The translations under genes were made by a program, and so were the position numbers. From the NCBI RefSeq assembly GCF_025137375.1, contig NZ_CP073720.1, positions 8,642,501-8,706,500 on the forward strand: a stretch of DNA of 64,000 nt. Reading direction: 5' to 3'. Shown here piece by piece: positions 8,970 to 17,486 of this stretch. Position 1 is the stretch's first letter, and each line of letters starts with the position of its first letter. Origin of the DNA: Dactylosporangium fulvum (lineage in GTDB: Bacteria; Actinomycetota; Actinomycetes; Mycobacteriales; Micromonosporaceae). Below the pieces are notes generated by a model, which saw only the letters and a list, made by a program, of their open reading frames with translations, was not told the DNA's origin and did no database searches.

Positions 8970-10694
8970 ATGCCCCGGTTGCGACTCGCGCTCGCCCAGA
9001 TCGACCCGACAGTAGGCGACATCGCCGGAAACGCGGCCCTGGTGCTCGGCTGGACCAGCAAGGCCGCCGGTGCCGGTGCCCACGTGGTCGCCTTCCCGGA
9101 GATGATGCTCACCGGATACCCGGTCGAGGACCTGGTGTTCCGGGAGTCGTTCGTCGCCGCCTCCAAGCGCGCCGTCGCCGAGCTGGCCGAGCGGCTGCAG
9201 GCGGACGGTCTCGGCGAGACGGTCGTCCTGGTGGGCTACCTCGACGCCGACGAGGTGGGCCCCCGCAACGCGATGGCCGTGCTGCACCGCGGCGGCCAGG
9301 TCGCCACGTACTTCAAGCACCACCTGCCCAACTACGGCGTCTTCGACGAGGACCGGTACTTCGAGCCCGGTGACACGCTGACCGTGATCCGGGTCGGCGG
9401 GATCGACATCGCGCTCACCATCTGCGAGGACCTGTGGCAGGAGGGCGGCCCGTTCGCGATCGCCGCCGCCGCGCACGTCGGGCTGGTGGTGAACATCAAC
9501 GGCTCGCCGTACGAGCTGAACAAGGACGACACCCGTCTGGCCCTGGTCGCCCGCCGGGCGGCCGAGGCACAGGCGATCGTGGTGTACGTCAACACCGTCG
9601 GCGCGCAGGACGAGCTGGTCTTCGACGGCGATTCGATGGTCGTACGGCCGGACGGCTCGCTCATCGCCCGCGCCCCGCAGTTCGCCGAGCACCTGATGGT
9701 CCTCGACCTGGACCTGCCGGCCGCCGCACCGACTCCGCCCGCGGTGCCGGTAACGGAGATGCGGGTCGTCAACGTCCACATCTCGGACAGCGTCCCGTCG
9801 AGCGAGCAGCCCGCACCGCCGCCGGAGATCGCCGCCCGCATCACCGACGAGGCCGAGATCTGGCAGGCGCTCGTGCTGGGCCTGCGCGACTACGTGCGCA
9901 AGAACGGCTTCCGCAGCGTCGCCCTGGGCCTGTCGGGCGGCATCGACTCGTCGGTGGTCGCCGCGATCGCCTGCGACGCGATCGGCCCGTCCAACGTGGT
10001 CGGCGTCTCGATGCCCAGCGGCCACTCGTCGGAGCACTCCCGCGACGACGCGGCCGACCTGGCCCGGCGCACCGGCCTGGACTACCGCGTGGAGCCGATC
10101 CAGCCCATGGTCGACGGCTTCCTGGCCAACATGTCCCTGTCCGGGATCGCGGTGGAGAACCTGCAGGCGCGCGTCCGCGGCGTGATCCTCATGGCCCTGT
10201 CGAACCAGGAGGGTCACCTGGTGCTGACGACGGGCAACAAGAGCGAGCTCGCGGTCGGCTACTCGACGCTCTACGGCGACTCGGTCGGCGGCTTCAACCC
10301 GATCAAGGACGTGCCGAAGACGCTGGTCTGGCGGCTGGCGACCTGGCGCAACGAGGAGGCCGAGCGCCGCGGCGACGTGCCGCCGATCCCGGAGAACTCG
10401 ATCGTGAAACCGCCGAGCGCCGAGCTGCGCCCGGGCCAGCTCGACACCGACTCGCTGCCCGACTACGCGGTGCTCGACGCGATCCTGGCCGGCTACGTCG
10501 ACGGCGACCTGGGCCGCGACGACCTGGTGGCGGCGGGCCACGACCCGGTGGTGGTGGACCGCACGCTGCGGATGGTCGACTTGGCGGAGTACAAACGCCG
10601 GCAGAGCGCCCCGGGCACGAAAATCTCGATCAAGGCGTTCGGCCGCGACCGCCGCCTGCCGATCACGAACCGCTTCCGCGAGCCCTCCCACTGA
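8970..10694 (+). CDS. nadE: Glutamine-dependent NAD+ synthetase
   Basis: 574 residues; the ATG at 8970 is preferred over the upstream ATG at 8922 because the conserved MPRLRLALAQIDPTVGD begins there. The N-terminal nitrilase-like glutaminase has Glu (FPEMMLTGYP), Lys (KHHLPNYGVFDE) and Cys (LTICEDLW, near residue 151). The C-terminal ATP-pyrophosphatase has the P-loop GLSGGIDSS near 322. It makes NAD from nicotinic acid adenine dinucleotide using glutamine nitrogen, which fits the surrounding glutamine genes. Confidence 0.96.
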   Translation: MPRLRLALAQIDPTVGDIAGNAALVLGWTSKAAGAGAHVVAFPEMMLTGYPVEDLVFRESFVAASKRAVAELAERLQADGLGETVVLVGYLDADEVGPRNAMAVLHRGGQVATYFKHHLPNYGVFDEDRYFEPGDTLTVIRVGGIDIALTICEDLWQEGGPFAIAAAAHVGLVVNINGSPYELNKDDTRLALVARRAAEAQAIVVYVNTVGAQDELVFDGDSMVVRPDGSLIARAPQFAEHLMVLDLDLPAAAPTPPAVPVTEMRVVNVHISDSVPSSEQPAPPPEIAARITDEAEIWQALVLGLRDYVRKNGFRSVALGLSGGIDSSVVAAIACDAIGPSNVVGVSMPSGHSSEHSRDDAADLARRTGLDYRVEPIQPMVDGFLANMSLSGIAVENLQARVRGVILMALSNQEGHLVLTTGNKSELAVGYSTLYGDSVGGFNPIKDVPKTLVWRLATWRNEEAERRGDVPPIPENSIVKPPSAELRPGQLDTDSLPDYAVLDAILAGYVDGDLGRDDLVAAGHDPVVVDRTLRMVDLAEYKRRQSAPGTKISIKAFGRDRRLPITNRFREPSH

Positions 10695-10749
10695 GCCCCG
10701 TTCGCTCCGCCCCCTGCGCGACCAGGCCCTGCGGCCGGCTCCCGACTTC

Positions 10750-11240
10750 GAAGATCGCGAACTAACCGCGATCACGTCCCAACCAGCTTGACCTTGGTGG
10801 GAATCCGTGCCCCTGGCCACGGATTCCCACCAAGGTCAACATTCTCGACCACGGCCGAGCCCGACACTTCGCCCTCTGGAGCGCCAAACGCCCATAATCG
10901 CGAACCTATCGCGATCATGGACGACGACGGCGGCGAGCGAACGTGAGCGCCACCGTCGAGCCGCCCCGCACCCGTGACGCCGGCGAACACGCCACCCACC
11001 CTCGCCCCTAACCTCCATGATCGCGGACTTATCGCAATCATGAGCGAGCAACAAGCGGGCCGAACCCGAACACGCGCCCGCCAAGAACCCACGCCTCCAT
11101 GATTGCGAACCAATCGCAATCATGAGCGAGTGACGGGCGGGCCGAACCAGCGAGTAACGGGCGGGGCGAACCCGAGCACGCACACGCCGCAGTCCCGGTC
11201 CCCGGATTCGAAGATTGTGAACTTACCGCGATCACGGCCA
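10750..11240. repeat. Array of short palindromes between nadE and panB
   Basis: Most of the 826-bp gap (10695-11520) is non-coding and carries spaced inverted repeats of one family: 10752-10773, 10892-10920, 11016-11042 (CATGATCGCG/CGCAATCATG), 11098-11124 (perfect CATGATTGCG/CGCAATCATG, 7-base loop) and about 11213-11237. The sequence after several of them is also repeated (GAGCGAG..ACRRGCGGGCCGAACC at about 11042 and 11124). The period is roughly 80-120 bp. It is not CRISPR, since units are palindromic and spacers are partly repeated. Confidence 0.7.
10788..10839. repeat. Perfect 22-bp hairpin
   Basis: Arms at 10788-10809 and 10818-10839 are exact complements (outer end TTGACCTTGGTGGG) around an 8-base loop. 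It lies about 95 bp after nadE and could act as a terminator, but the stem is far longer than needed and has no U-tract. Confidence 0.75.
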
Positions 11241-11263
11241 GAGCAAGCCACGACAGGTGAGCG

Positions 11264-11290
11264 TTGCATTCGGACAAACTGCCATATAAT
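11264..11290 (+). promoter_or_regulatory. Probable housekeeping promoter of panB
   Basis: TTGCAT (11264-11269) and a perfect TATAAT (11285-11290) are 15 bp apart in otherwise very GC-rich DNA. The predicted transcript would start near 11297, giving a leader of about 225 nt before panB. Confidence 0.6.
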
Positions 11291-11520
11291 CGACCATCCC
11301 ACCGGGCGCGAGACCGGGGCGCCGCAGACCGGCCCGAGGTCGGAACGGGCTGCCGACAAAAGGAGCAAACCCACCGCGCAGGCCCTGACGCGCACCAGCG
11401 GATCCGAGCTGTGAAATATCGCATCCGGCCCTGCGGGTCCGGCGATCGCGGTGCGACGATCAGGGAAGACAGCCCGGGGACCCCAGCATGGGGCCTCGAG
11501 GACCAACAAGGAGGACATCG

Positions 11521-12351
11521 ATGTCCGAAGTCCAGTCCCTCTATGGTGGCGCCGTCAATCGCCGCATTCGCACGAGGGATCTGATCGCCGCCAAGGAGCG
11601 CGGCGAACGGTGGCCCATGCTCACGTCCTACGACCAGTACACGGCAGGCATCTTCGATGCTGCCGGCATCCCCGTCCTGCTCGTCGGCGACTCCGCGGCC
11701 AACAACGTCTACGGCTACGCCTCCACGGTTCAGATCACCGTGGAAGAACTGCTACCGCTGGTCCGCGCCGTCGTCCGGTCGACGAGCCGGGCACTGGTCG
11801 TCGGGGACCTGCCCTTCGGCTCCTACGAGGAGGGGCCGGCCCAAGCCTTGCGCACCGGGGTCCGGTTCATGAAGGAGGGCGGCTGCCACGCCGTGAAGCT
11901 CGAAGGAGGCGTACGGGTCGCGCCGCAGATCGCCGCGCTCACGAACGCGGGGGTCCCCGTCATGGCGCACATCGGCTTCACCCCGCAGAGCGAGCACACG
12001 ATCGGCGGCTACCGCGTCCAGGGCCGTGGCGACGCGGCCGAGAGCGTCATCGAGGACGCCCACGCGGTCGCCGAGGCGGGCGCGTTCGCGGTGGTGCTGG
12101 AGATGGTGCCCGGCGATGTCGCCAAGCGTGTCACCCACGAGCTGCGGATCCCGATTATCGGCATCGGCGCCGGTGCGGAAACCGACGCCCAGGTCCTCGT
12201 CTGGCAGGACATGGCCGGACTGCGCGCCGGCAAGACACCGCGGTTCGTCAAGCAGTACGCCGACCTGGCCGGCGCGCTGGCCGAGGCGACCCGGACGTTC
12301 GCCGACGAGGTCCGCTCCGGCGCGTTCCCGGCACAGGAGCACACGTTCTGA
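11521..12351 (+). CDS. panB: 3-methyl-2-oxobutanoate hydroxymethyltransferase
   Basis: 276 residues. The ATG at 11521 is chosen because a near-perfect AAGGAGG lies at 11508-11514. PanB transfers a hydroxymethyl group from 5,10-methylene-THF to ketoisovalerate, the first step of pantothenate synthesis. Motifs are MLTSYDQYTAGIFDAAGI, LLVGDSAANNVYGY (Mg-binding Asp), DLPFGSYE, AVKLEGG, HIGFTPQSEH and IIGIGAGAETDAQVLVWQDM. The usual neighbour panC is absent. Position relative to glnA2 is as in mycobacteria. Confidence 0.96.
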   Translation: MSEVQSLYGGAVNRRIRTRDLIAAKERGERWPMLTSYDQYTAGIFDAAGIPVLLVGDSAANNVYGYASTVQITVEELLPLVRAVVRSTSRALVVGDLPFGSYEEGPAQALRTGVRFMKEGGCHAVKLEGGVRVAPQIAALTNAGVPVMAHIGFTPQSEHTIGGYRVQGRGDAAESVIEDAHAVAEAGAFAVVLEMVPGDVAKRVTHELRIPIIGIGAGAETDAQVLVWQDMAGLRAGKTPRFVKQYADLAGALAEATRTFADEVRSGAFPAQEHTF

Positions 12352-12401
12352 GGACGCGGAACAGAAGGAAGTAGGCCCGCAACAGCAAAGAAGACCCCTG
12401 G

Positions 12402-13970
12402 CTAGAACCTGAAGTGCGAGACCAGCTGGCGCAGGTCCTGCGACATCTGCGCCAGCTCGGCCGCCGCACCCTGCGCGCGCCCGACGCCCTGCGTGGTCGT
12501 CGTCTGGGCGTCCGCGACCCCGGCGAGGTTGCCCGCGATCCGCTCGGCGCCGACCGCCGCCTCCGAGACCGACCGGCTCATCTCGGCGGTCGTCGCCGAC
12601 TGCTCCTCGACCGCCGAGGCGATCGTCGCCTGGTACTGGTTGATCTCCTCCACGACCGCACCCATGCGCCGGATCGCCTCGGCCGCGGCGCCGGTGTCGG
12701 CCTGGATCGCGGTGACCTGCTGGCGGATGTCCTCGGTGGCCTTCGCGGTCTCCTGCGCGAGGTCCTTCACCTCGTTGGCGACGACGGCGAAGCCCTTGCC
12801 GGCCTCGCCCGCCCGGGCCGCCTCGATCGTCGCGTTGAGCGCGAGCAGGTTCGTCTGCTCGGCGATCGACGTGATGAGCTTCAGCACCGCGCCGATCTCG
12901 GTCGAGGAGCCGGCGAGCCGGTCCACCTTCTCGTTCGCGGCGCCGGCCTCCCGGACCGCGCCGGAGGCGACCCCCGCGGCCTCGGCGGCGTTGCGGGCGA
13001 TCTCCTGGATCGACACGCCCATCTCCTCCGCGCCGGTGGCGATCATGCCGACGTGCCGGGACACCTCGTTCGAAGCGTTCGAGGCGTCGGTCATCTGCCG
13101 GCTCGTGGTCAGCGCGGCGCCGGAGATGCCGTCGCTGACCTCGGACAGCCGGCGTGAGGCGTCGGCGAGGGCGTCCGAGCTGGTGCTGACCGCGGCCAGG
13201 GAACGGCGGATGCTCTCCGTCGCATCGTCGAGGCTGGCCGCCATCCGACCGATCTCGTCGCGGCCCCTGACCCCGGCCTTCCTGGTCAGGTCGCCGCGGG
13301 CCAGCCCCTCCAGAACGGTGCGGACGCGGCGCACCGGGCCGCTGATCGCGCGGATGACCGGGATCGACAGCAGCAGGAAGAAGACGATGCCGACGACGAT
13401 CACGCCGATGGTCGCCCACCGCGCCGTGGCCCGGGTGGTGGCCATGGCGTCGCGTTCCGCGGCGACCCGGGCGTCGATCAGATCCTGCAGAGCGCCGAGC
13501 TTGTCGTCCACGGCGTGGTTGCGCTCGGCGATCTCCGGCTCGCGTGACCGTACCGACGCCTGATCCCGCTGCGCGTCCCGCACGAACGTGTCGATGAAGG
13601 TGTTGAACGCCAGGGCGTCGGCCTTGATGTCGTCGAGCGCCGCCCGCACGTCGCCGGGCAGCGTGAGGGCGTCGAGCTCGGCGAGCACGTCGGTGACCGA
13701 GGCCAGGTCGTCGGGGAGGTCCTGGATGATCGGCCCGACATCCGGCTCGGCAACCGACCGGTAGGCGTCGACCTTCAGCTCCGCCTCACGGGTGTCGAGG
13801 TGGTGCACCATGCCGCTGGCGGCTGCCAGTGTCCGCACGACCTCGGCCTGGTCGCTCAGCCTGATCTGCGCGTAGACGCCGGTGCCGCCGGTGGCCACCG
13901 AGACCACCACACCGGCAACACAGAGCACACCGATCTTCTGGACGATGCCGAGGTTGGCGAAAACGGCCAT
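12402..13970 (-). CDS. Methyl-accepting chemotaxis protein
   Basis: 522 residues from ATG at 13970 (preceded by GGGG); a GTG five codons upstream is the alternative. It has a first membrane helix at about residues 7-28, an extracytoplasmic helical sensor region to about 180 (four-helix-bundle type), a second helix near 182-203, HAMP, then a long signalling coiled coil. The kinase-contact tip EQTNLLALNATIEAARAGE lies near residue 367. It should signal through CheA/CheW, but no che genes are nearby. The ligand is unknown. It is related in its signalling half to the receptor at 53.3 kb. Confidence 0.93.
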   Translation of the reverse strand: MAVFANLGIVQKIGVLCVAGVVVSVATGGTGVYAQIRLSDQAEVVRTLAAASGMVHHLDTREAELKVDAYRSVAEPDVGPIIQDLPDDLASVTDVLAELDALTLPGDVRAALDDIKADALAFNTFIDTFVRDAQRDQASVRSREPEIAERNHAVDDKLGALQDLIDARVAAERDAMATTRATARWATIGVIVVGIVFFLLLSIPVIRAISGPVRRVRTVLEGLARGDLTRKAGVRGRDEIGRMAASLDDATESIRRSLAAVSTSSDALADASRRLSEVSDGISGAALTTSRQMTDASNASNEVSRHVGMIATGAEEMGVSIQEIARNAAEAAGVASGAVREAGAANEKVDRLAGSSTEIGAVLKLITSIAEQTNLLALNATIEAARAGEAGKGFAVVANEVKDLAQETAKATEDIRQQVTAIQADTGAAAEAIRRMGAVVEEINQYQATIASAVEEQSATTAEMSRSVSEAAVGAERIAGNLAGVADAQTTTTQGVGRAQGAAAELAQMSQDLRQLVSHFRF

Positions 13971-14051
13971 GCTGACCCCATTCACGCGATATGTGCGGAT
14001 GTATCCGTGACATCGGCCACTCGCGTGCGGGGTTGAAGGATTGCCGAGCGC

Positions 14052-15251
14052 CTACAGCGACACCTCGAGCCTTTCGAGGCCCCTGATGACGTAGCCGGGC
14101 TTCCACTCGGGCTCCTGCGCCAGCCGCAGGCCGGGCGCCTTGTCCAGCATCGCGCCGAACGACGCGGCCAGCTCGATACGGGCCAACGGCGCGCCCAGGC
14201 AGTAGTGGATGCCCGCGCCGAACGAGATGTGCGGATTCTCCTTGCGGCGCAGGTCGAGCCGCTCCGGATCGCCGAACACCGCCGGGTCGTGGTTGGCGGA
14301 GCCGAACAGCAGCGCGACCTCACTGCCGCGCGGGATCGGCACGCCATGGACCTCGATGTCCTCCAGCACCCACCGCTCGAACATCTGCAGCGGTGTGTCG
14401 TACCGCATCAGCTCCTCGATCGCGCCGGGCAGCAGGTCCCGGTTCGCGCGCAGGAGCTCGAGCTGGTCGGGGTTGCGCAGCAGCGCCCACCAGCCGTTGC
14501 CGGTGACGTTGACGGTCGCCTCGTGACCGGCGTTGAGCAGCAGCACGCAGGTGCCGATCAGCTCGTCCTCGCTGAGCCCGTCAACGGCGGCGAGCGCGCT
14601 GACGAGGTCGTCCTGCGGGTCGGCCTTGCGGGCACGCGCCAACGCGCGCAGGTAGTCGGAGAACTCCTCCGAAGCCCGTACCGCGGCGTCGGCCGCTTCC
14701 CGGGACGGATTCAGCTCGTACATCCCGCACATCGCCGCCGACCACGGCCGCAGGTTGTGCCGGTCGGCCTCGGGGATGCCGAGCAACTCGGCGATGACCG
14801 TCACCGGCAGGGGCTCGGCCACCTCGGCGATCAGGTCACCGCCGCCGTTCTTGACGAACGCGTCGACGAGCCCGTCCGCGAGCCGCTGCACGACCGGCCG
14901 CAGCGCCTCGACGCGGCGCGGCGTGAACGCCTGCGACACCAACCGGCGCAGGCGGGTGTGGTCGGGCGGCTCGCGGTCGAGCATGCCGTTGTTGTTCAGG
15001 TGCCAGAACGGCTCCTGGTAGGCCGGTGGCTCCGGCCGGTCCATCTCGGCGTGGGAGAAGACGTGCAGGTAGCTGCGGCCGAGCCGGCGGTCCCGCAGCA
15101 GGGCGTTGACGTCCTCGTGGCGCGAGACGAGGTACTGCCGGGAAGGCTCGAACCAGCTGACCGGCTCGTGCTCCCGCAGCCAGGCGTAGGCCGGGTAGGG
15201 CCGCGCGACGAACTCCCGCGACCACGGGTCGAACAGTTCGGCGGCGGTCAC
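14052..15251 (-). CDS. Cytochrome P450
   Basis: 399 residues from GTG at 15251. It has P450 landmarks in order: I-helix LLLNAGHEATVN with the acid-Thr pair, K-helix EELMR, and heme loop FGAGIHYCLGAPLAR with the thiolate Cys near residue 349. It is a soluble bacterial class enzyme needing ferredoxin and a reductase. Its start overlaps the stop of the F420-dependent reductase by 4 bp, and that gene overlaps the RNB nuclease, so the three are one operon. No ferredoxin gene is adjacent. The substrate cannot be read from sequence. Confidence 0.95.
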   Translation of the reverse strand: MTAAELFDPWSREFVARPYPAYAWLREHEPVSWFEPSRQYLVSRHEDVNALLRDRRLGRSYLHVFSHAEMDRPEPPAYQEPFWHLNNNGMLDREPPDHTRLRRLVSQAFTPRRVEALRPVVQRLADGLVDAFVKNGGGDLIAEVAEPLPVTVIAELLGIPEADRHNLRPWSAAMCGMYELNPSREAADAAVRASEEFSDYLRALARARKADPQDDLVSALAAVDGLSEDELIGTCVLLLNAGHEATVNVTGNGWWALLRNPDQLELLRANRDLLPGAIEELMRYDTPLQMFERWVLEDIEVHGVPIPRGSEVALLFGSANHDPAVFGDPERLDLRRKENPHISFGAGIHYCLGAPLARIELAASFGAMLDKAPGLRLAQEPEWKPGYVIRGLERLEVSL

Positions 15252-15943
15252 AGATCGGTCACCCGGATCCCGGCGTGCGCCTTGTACCGCTTGTTGATGG
15301 CGATGAGGTTGGCGGTCAGCGCCTCGACCTGACCCGCGTTGCGCAGACGCCCCGCGTACACCCCCCGCATCCCGTTGATCCGTGCGGCGAGCGCCTGCAC
15401 CTGGGAGGCGGCGTCCCGGTCGTCGCCGAGCACCAGCACGTCGAGGTCGACGACGTCGACGTCGGGGTCGGCCAGCAGCACCGCGCTGACGTGGTGGAAC
15501 GCGGCGCACACCCGCGCCTCGGGCAGCAGGGTCGCGGCCTGCTCGGCGGCGCTGCCCTCGGGAACCGGCAACGGGAACGGGCCCTGCTTGTCGAAGCCGA
15601 GCGGGTTGACGCAGTCGATCACGATCTTGCCGCCCACCAGCAGCGGCGCGAGGTCCGCCACCGTCGACGCGTGCCCCTCCCACGGCACCGCCACGATCAC
15701 CACGTCGGCCTGGCAGGCGAACGGGTTGTCACCGCCCTCGACGAGCTCGGGCGTCACCCCCGGCATCTCACGCAGCTCCGCGGCCGCGTGGGCGCCGCGC
15801 TCGGTGGACCGGGAGCCTACGAAAATCCGCTGACCGGCCCGGGCGAACCGGTAGGCGAGACCGCGGCCCTGCGGGCCCGTGCCGCCGAGAATGCCGACGG
15901 ACAGCCCGGAAACGTCGGGCAGTTCGATCTGGTCGTAGCTCAT
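15248..15943 (-). CDS. npdG: F420H2:NADP+ oxidoreductase-like protein
   Basis: 231 residues. The N-terminal NADP-binding Rossmann motif GILGGTGPQGRGLAYRFA is followed by VGSRSTERG, typical of the archaeal and actinobacterial NADPH-dependent F420 reductases. DVVIVAVPWEGH and DCVNPLGFDKQGPF are also characteristic. The enzyme moves hydride between F420 and NADP. The order in the operon is RNB nuclease, this gene, P450, each pair overlapping by 4 bp. A role in supplying reductant to the P450 would be inference only. Confidence 0.88.
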   Translation of the reverse strand: MSYDQIELPDVSGLSVGILGGTGPQGRGLAYRFARAGQRIFVGSRSTERGAHAAAELREMPGVTPELVEGGDNPFACQADVVIVAVPWEGHASTVADLAPLLVGGKIVIDCVNPLGFDKQGPFPLPVPEGSAAEQAATLLPEARVCAAFHHVSAVLLADPDVDVVDLDVLVLGDDRDAASQVQALAARINGMRGVYAGRLRNAGQVEALTANLIAINKRYKAHAGIRVTDL

Positions 15944-17361
15944 GCCTCCAGTTGTACCCTGTCGAACCGCACCCTCCGCCGGGCCGGGTCGGCCTCGGCC
16001 AGCCGCACCCGGATCCGCTCCCCCAGCGGCAGTGCCTCACCCACGCAGCGCGCCCGCACGGGCGGCTCGTCGAGCGCGATGGTGCCCCGGTCACCTTTCG
16101 GCTCCACGTCGAGGACGGCCGCGTCGAACTCCTCACCCACGCGCCCCGCGAGCAGTACGGCCTCGGTGAGGTCCACGGCACCCCGCTCGGCCGCCCCGGC
16201 GACCCGGTCGGTGCGGCGCATCACCTCGGGCAGCTTCGGCAGCGCCTCCCGCGCCCACACGGGGACCTCAGCGCCCGAGAACAGGGCGAGGCACACCTCA
16301 GTGACGTACCGGTCGGCCAGGCGCCGCAGCGGGGCCGTCACGTGGGCGTACGGCGCGGCCACGGCGGCGTGCAGCGGCTGCTCCGGCTCCGCGCCGTCGA
16401 AGGCCGTGTAGCCGGCGCCGCGCAGCATCTCGCCCGCCTGGTCCAGGAACGCCGCCGCACGGGGCTGCGCCGGGTCCAACACCGCGATCACCTGCCCCGG
16501 TGAGGCTCCGTCCGGCCACGGTACGCGCAGTGCCCGCGCCGCCAGCCGCAGCCGATCGACGACATCGTCCGGCGGCGCCGGCATCGTGCGCAGCAGCCCG
16601 ACCTTGCCGTCGAGCATGACGCGCGCCGCGGCCATGCCGGTCAGCAGCGAGATCTGCGCGTTGTACTCCTCCACCGGCACCGGCGCCCGCAGCGTCAGCC
16701 GCCAGCCGTCGCCGTCCGGCTCGACCTCCTGCTCGGGCAGCGGCAGGTCGACCGCGCCGCGCTGCAGGCCGCGCTCCACGAGCAGCTTGCCGACCTCCGG
16801 CAGCAACGCGACGGACTCGTGCGCGGTGCCCGCGTCGACGTCGTGCTGGACCTGCTCGTAGTGCAGCTGAGCCCGGCTGCGCACACGTGCCCGCTCGACC
16901 GTCACCGCGGTCGTGACGCCCTCGGCGTCGAGGTCGATCGTCCACAGCACGGCGGGCCGATCGGCGCCGGGCAGCAGGCTCGCGGCACCCTCGCTGAGCA
17001 CCTGCGGGTGCAGCGGCACCTTGCCGTCGGGCAGGTACACGGTCTGGCCGCGCTCCCGCGTCTCCGCCTCCAGCGCACCGCCCGGCGTGACGAACGCGGC
17101 GACGTCGGCGATCGCATACCAGACCCGGTAACCGCCGCCGTCGCGGCGCCGCAGCAGCAGCGCCTGGTCGAGGTCCTTCGACGTGGGCGGGTCGATCGTC
17201 ACGAACGGCAGGTCGGTGCGGTCGGGACGGTCGTCGAAGCTCAGCTTCGCGGCCACCTCGGCTTCCTCGACGGCGGCGGCGGAGAACCCGGTCGGCAGCC
17301 CCAGCTCACGGCGGAGCTCGGTGAAGTCGATCCGCGGGGCGAGTACTCGGCGGGAGGTCAC
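15940..17361 (-). CDS. RNB-domain exoribonuclease (RNase II/R family)
   Basis: 473 residues. The RNB catalytic signature IDPPTSKDLDQALLL (around residues 56-70) provides the metal-binding Asp cluster. Further conserved pieces are WYAIADVAAFV, YLPDGKVPLHP and YAHVTAPLRRLADRYV. It degrades RNA 3' to 5'. It is shorter than RNase R and the N-terminal cold-shock domains are not apparent. A beta-strand-rich C-terminus (LPLGERIRVRLAEAD) may be a reduced S1-like fold. Actinobacterial single-RNB proteins of this size are common. Confidence 0.9.
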   Translation of the reverse strand: MTSRRVLAPRIDFTELRRELGLPTGFSAAAVEEAEVAAKLSFDDRPDRTDLPFVTIDPPTSKDLDQALLLRRRDGGGYRVWYAIADVAAFVTPGGALEAETRERGQTVYLPDGKVPLHPQVLSEGAASLLPGADRPAVLWTIDLDAEGVTTAVTVERARVRSRAQLHYEQVQHDVDAGTAHESVALLPEVGKLLVERGLQRGAVDLPLPEQEVEPDGDGWRLTLRAPVPVEEYNAQISLLTGMAAARVMLDGKVGLLRTMPAPPDDVVDRLRLAARALRVPWPDGASPGQVIAVLDPAQPRAAAFLDQAGEMLRGAGYTAFDGAEPEQPLHAAVAAPYAHVTAPLRRLADRYVTEVCLALFSGAEVPVWAREALPKLPEVMRRTDRVAGAAERGAVDLTEAVLLAGRVGEEFDAAVLDVEPKGDRGTIALDEPPVRARCVGEALPLGERIRVRLAEADPARRRVRFDRVQLEA

Positions 17362-17433
17362 CGGTCAGTCATACCAGTCGTCCGGCTGTCCGGACATTGG
17401 TCGATCGTCGCGGACGCCGCCCGGAGAACGGCA

Positions 17434-17462
17434 GAGGCGCGGCCCGTGCCGGGCCGCGCCTC
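17434..17462 (-). terminator. Hairpin terminator after the lysine/alanine-rich gene
   Basis: GAGGCGCGGCCC (17434-17445) pairs perfectly with 17451-17462 around a 5-base loop. It lies just past the stop of the gene ending at 17487 and before the start of the RNB gene. Confidence 0.7.
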
Positions 17463-17486
17463 TTGTGTGGTGCTCCGAGCGTGGTG

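Noticed and set aside
10750..11240. CRISPR array
   Set aside because: Repeats are palindromic and diverged, spacing is irregular and spacers share sequence. No cas genes.
11291..11520. Known riboswitch in the panB leader
   Set aside because: No consensus of any class I know matches; left as an unexplained leader.
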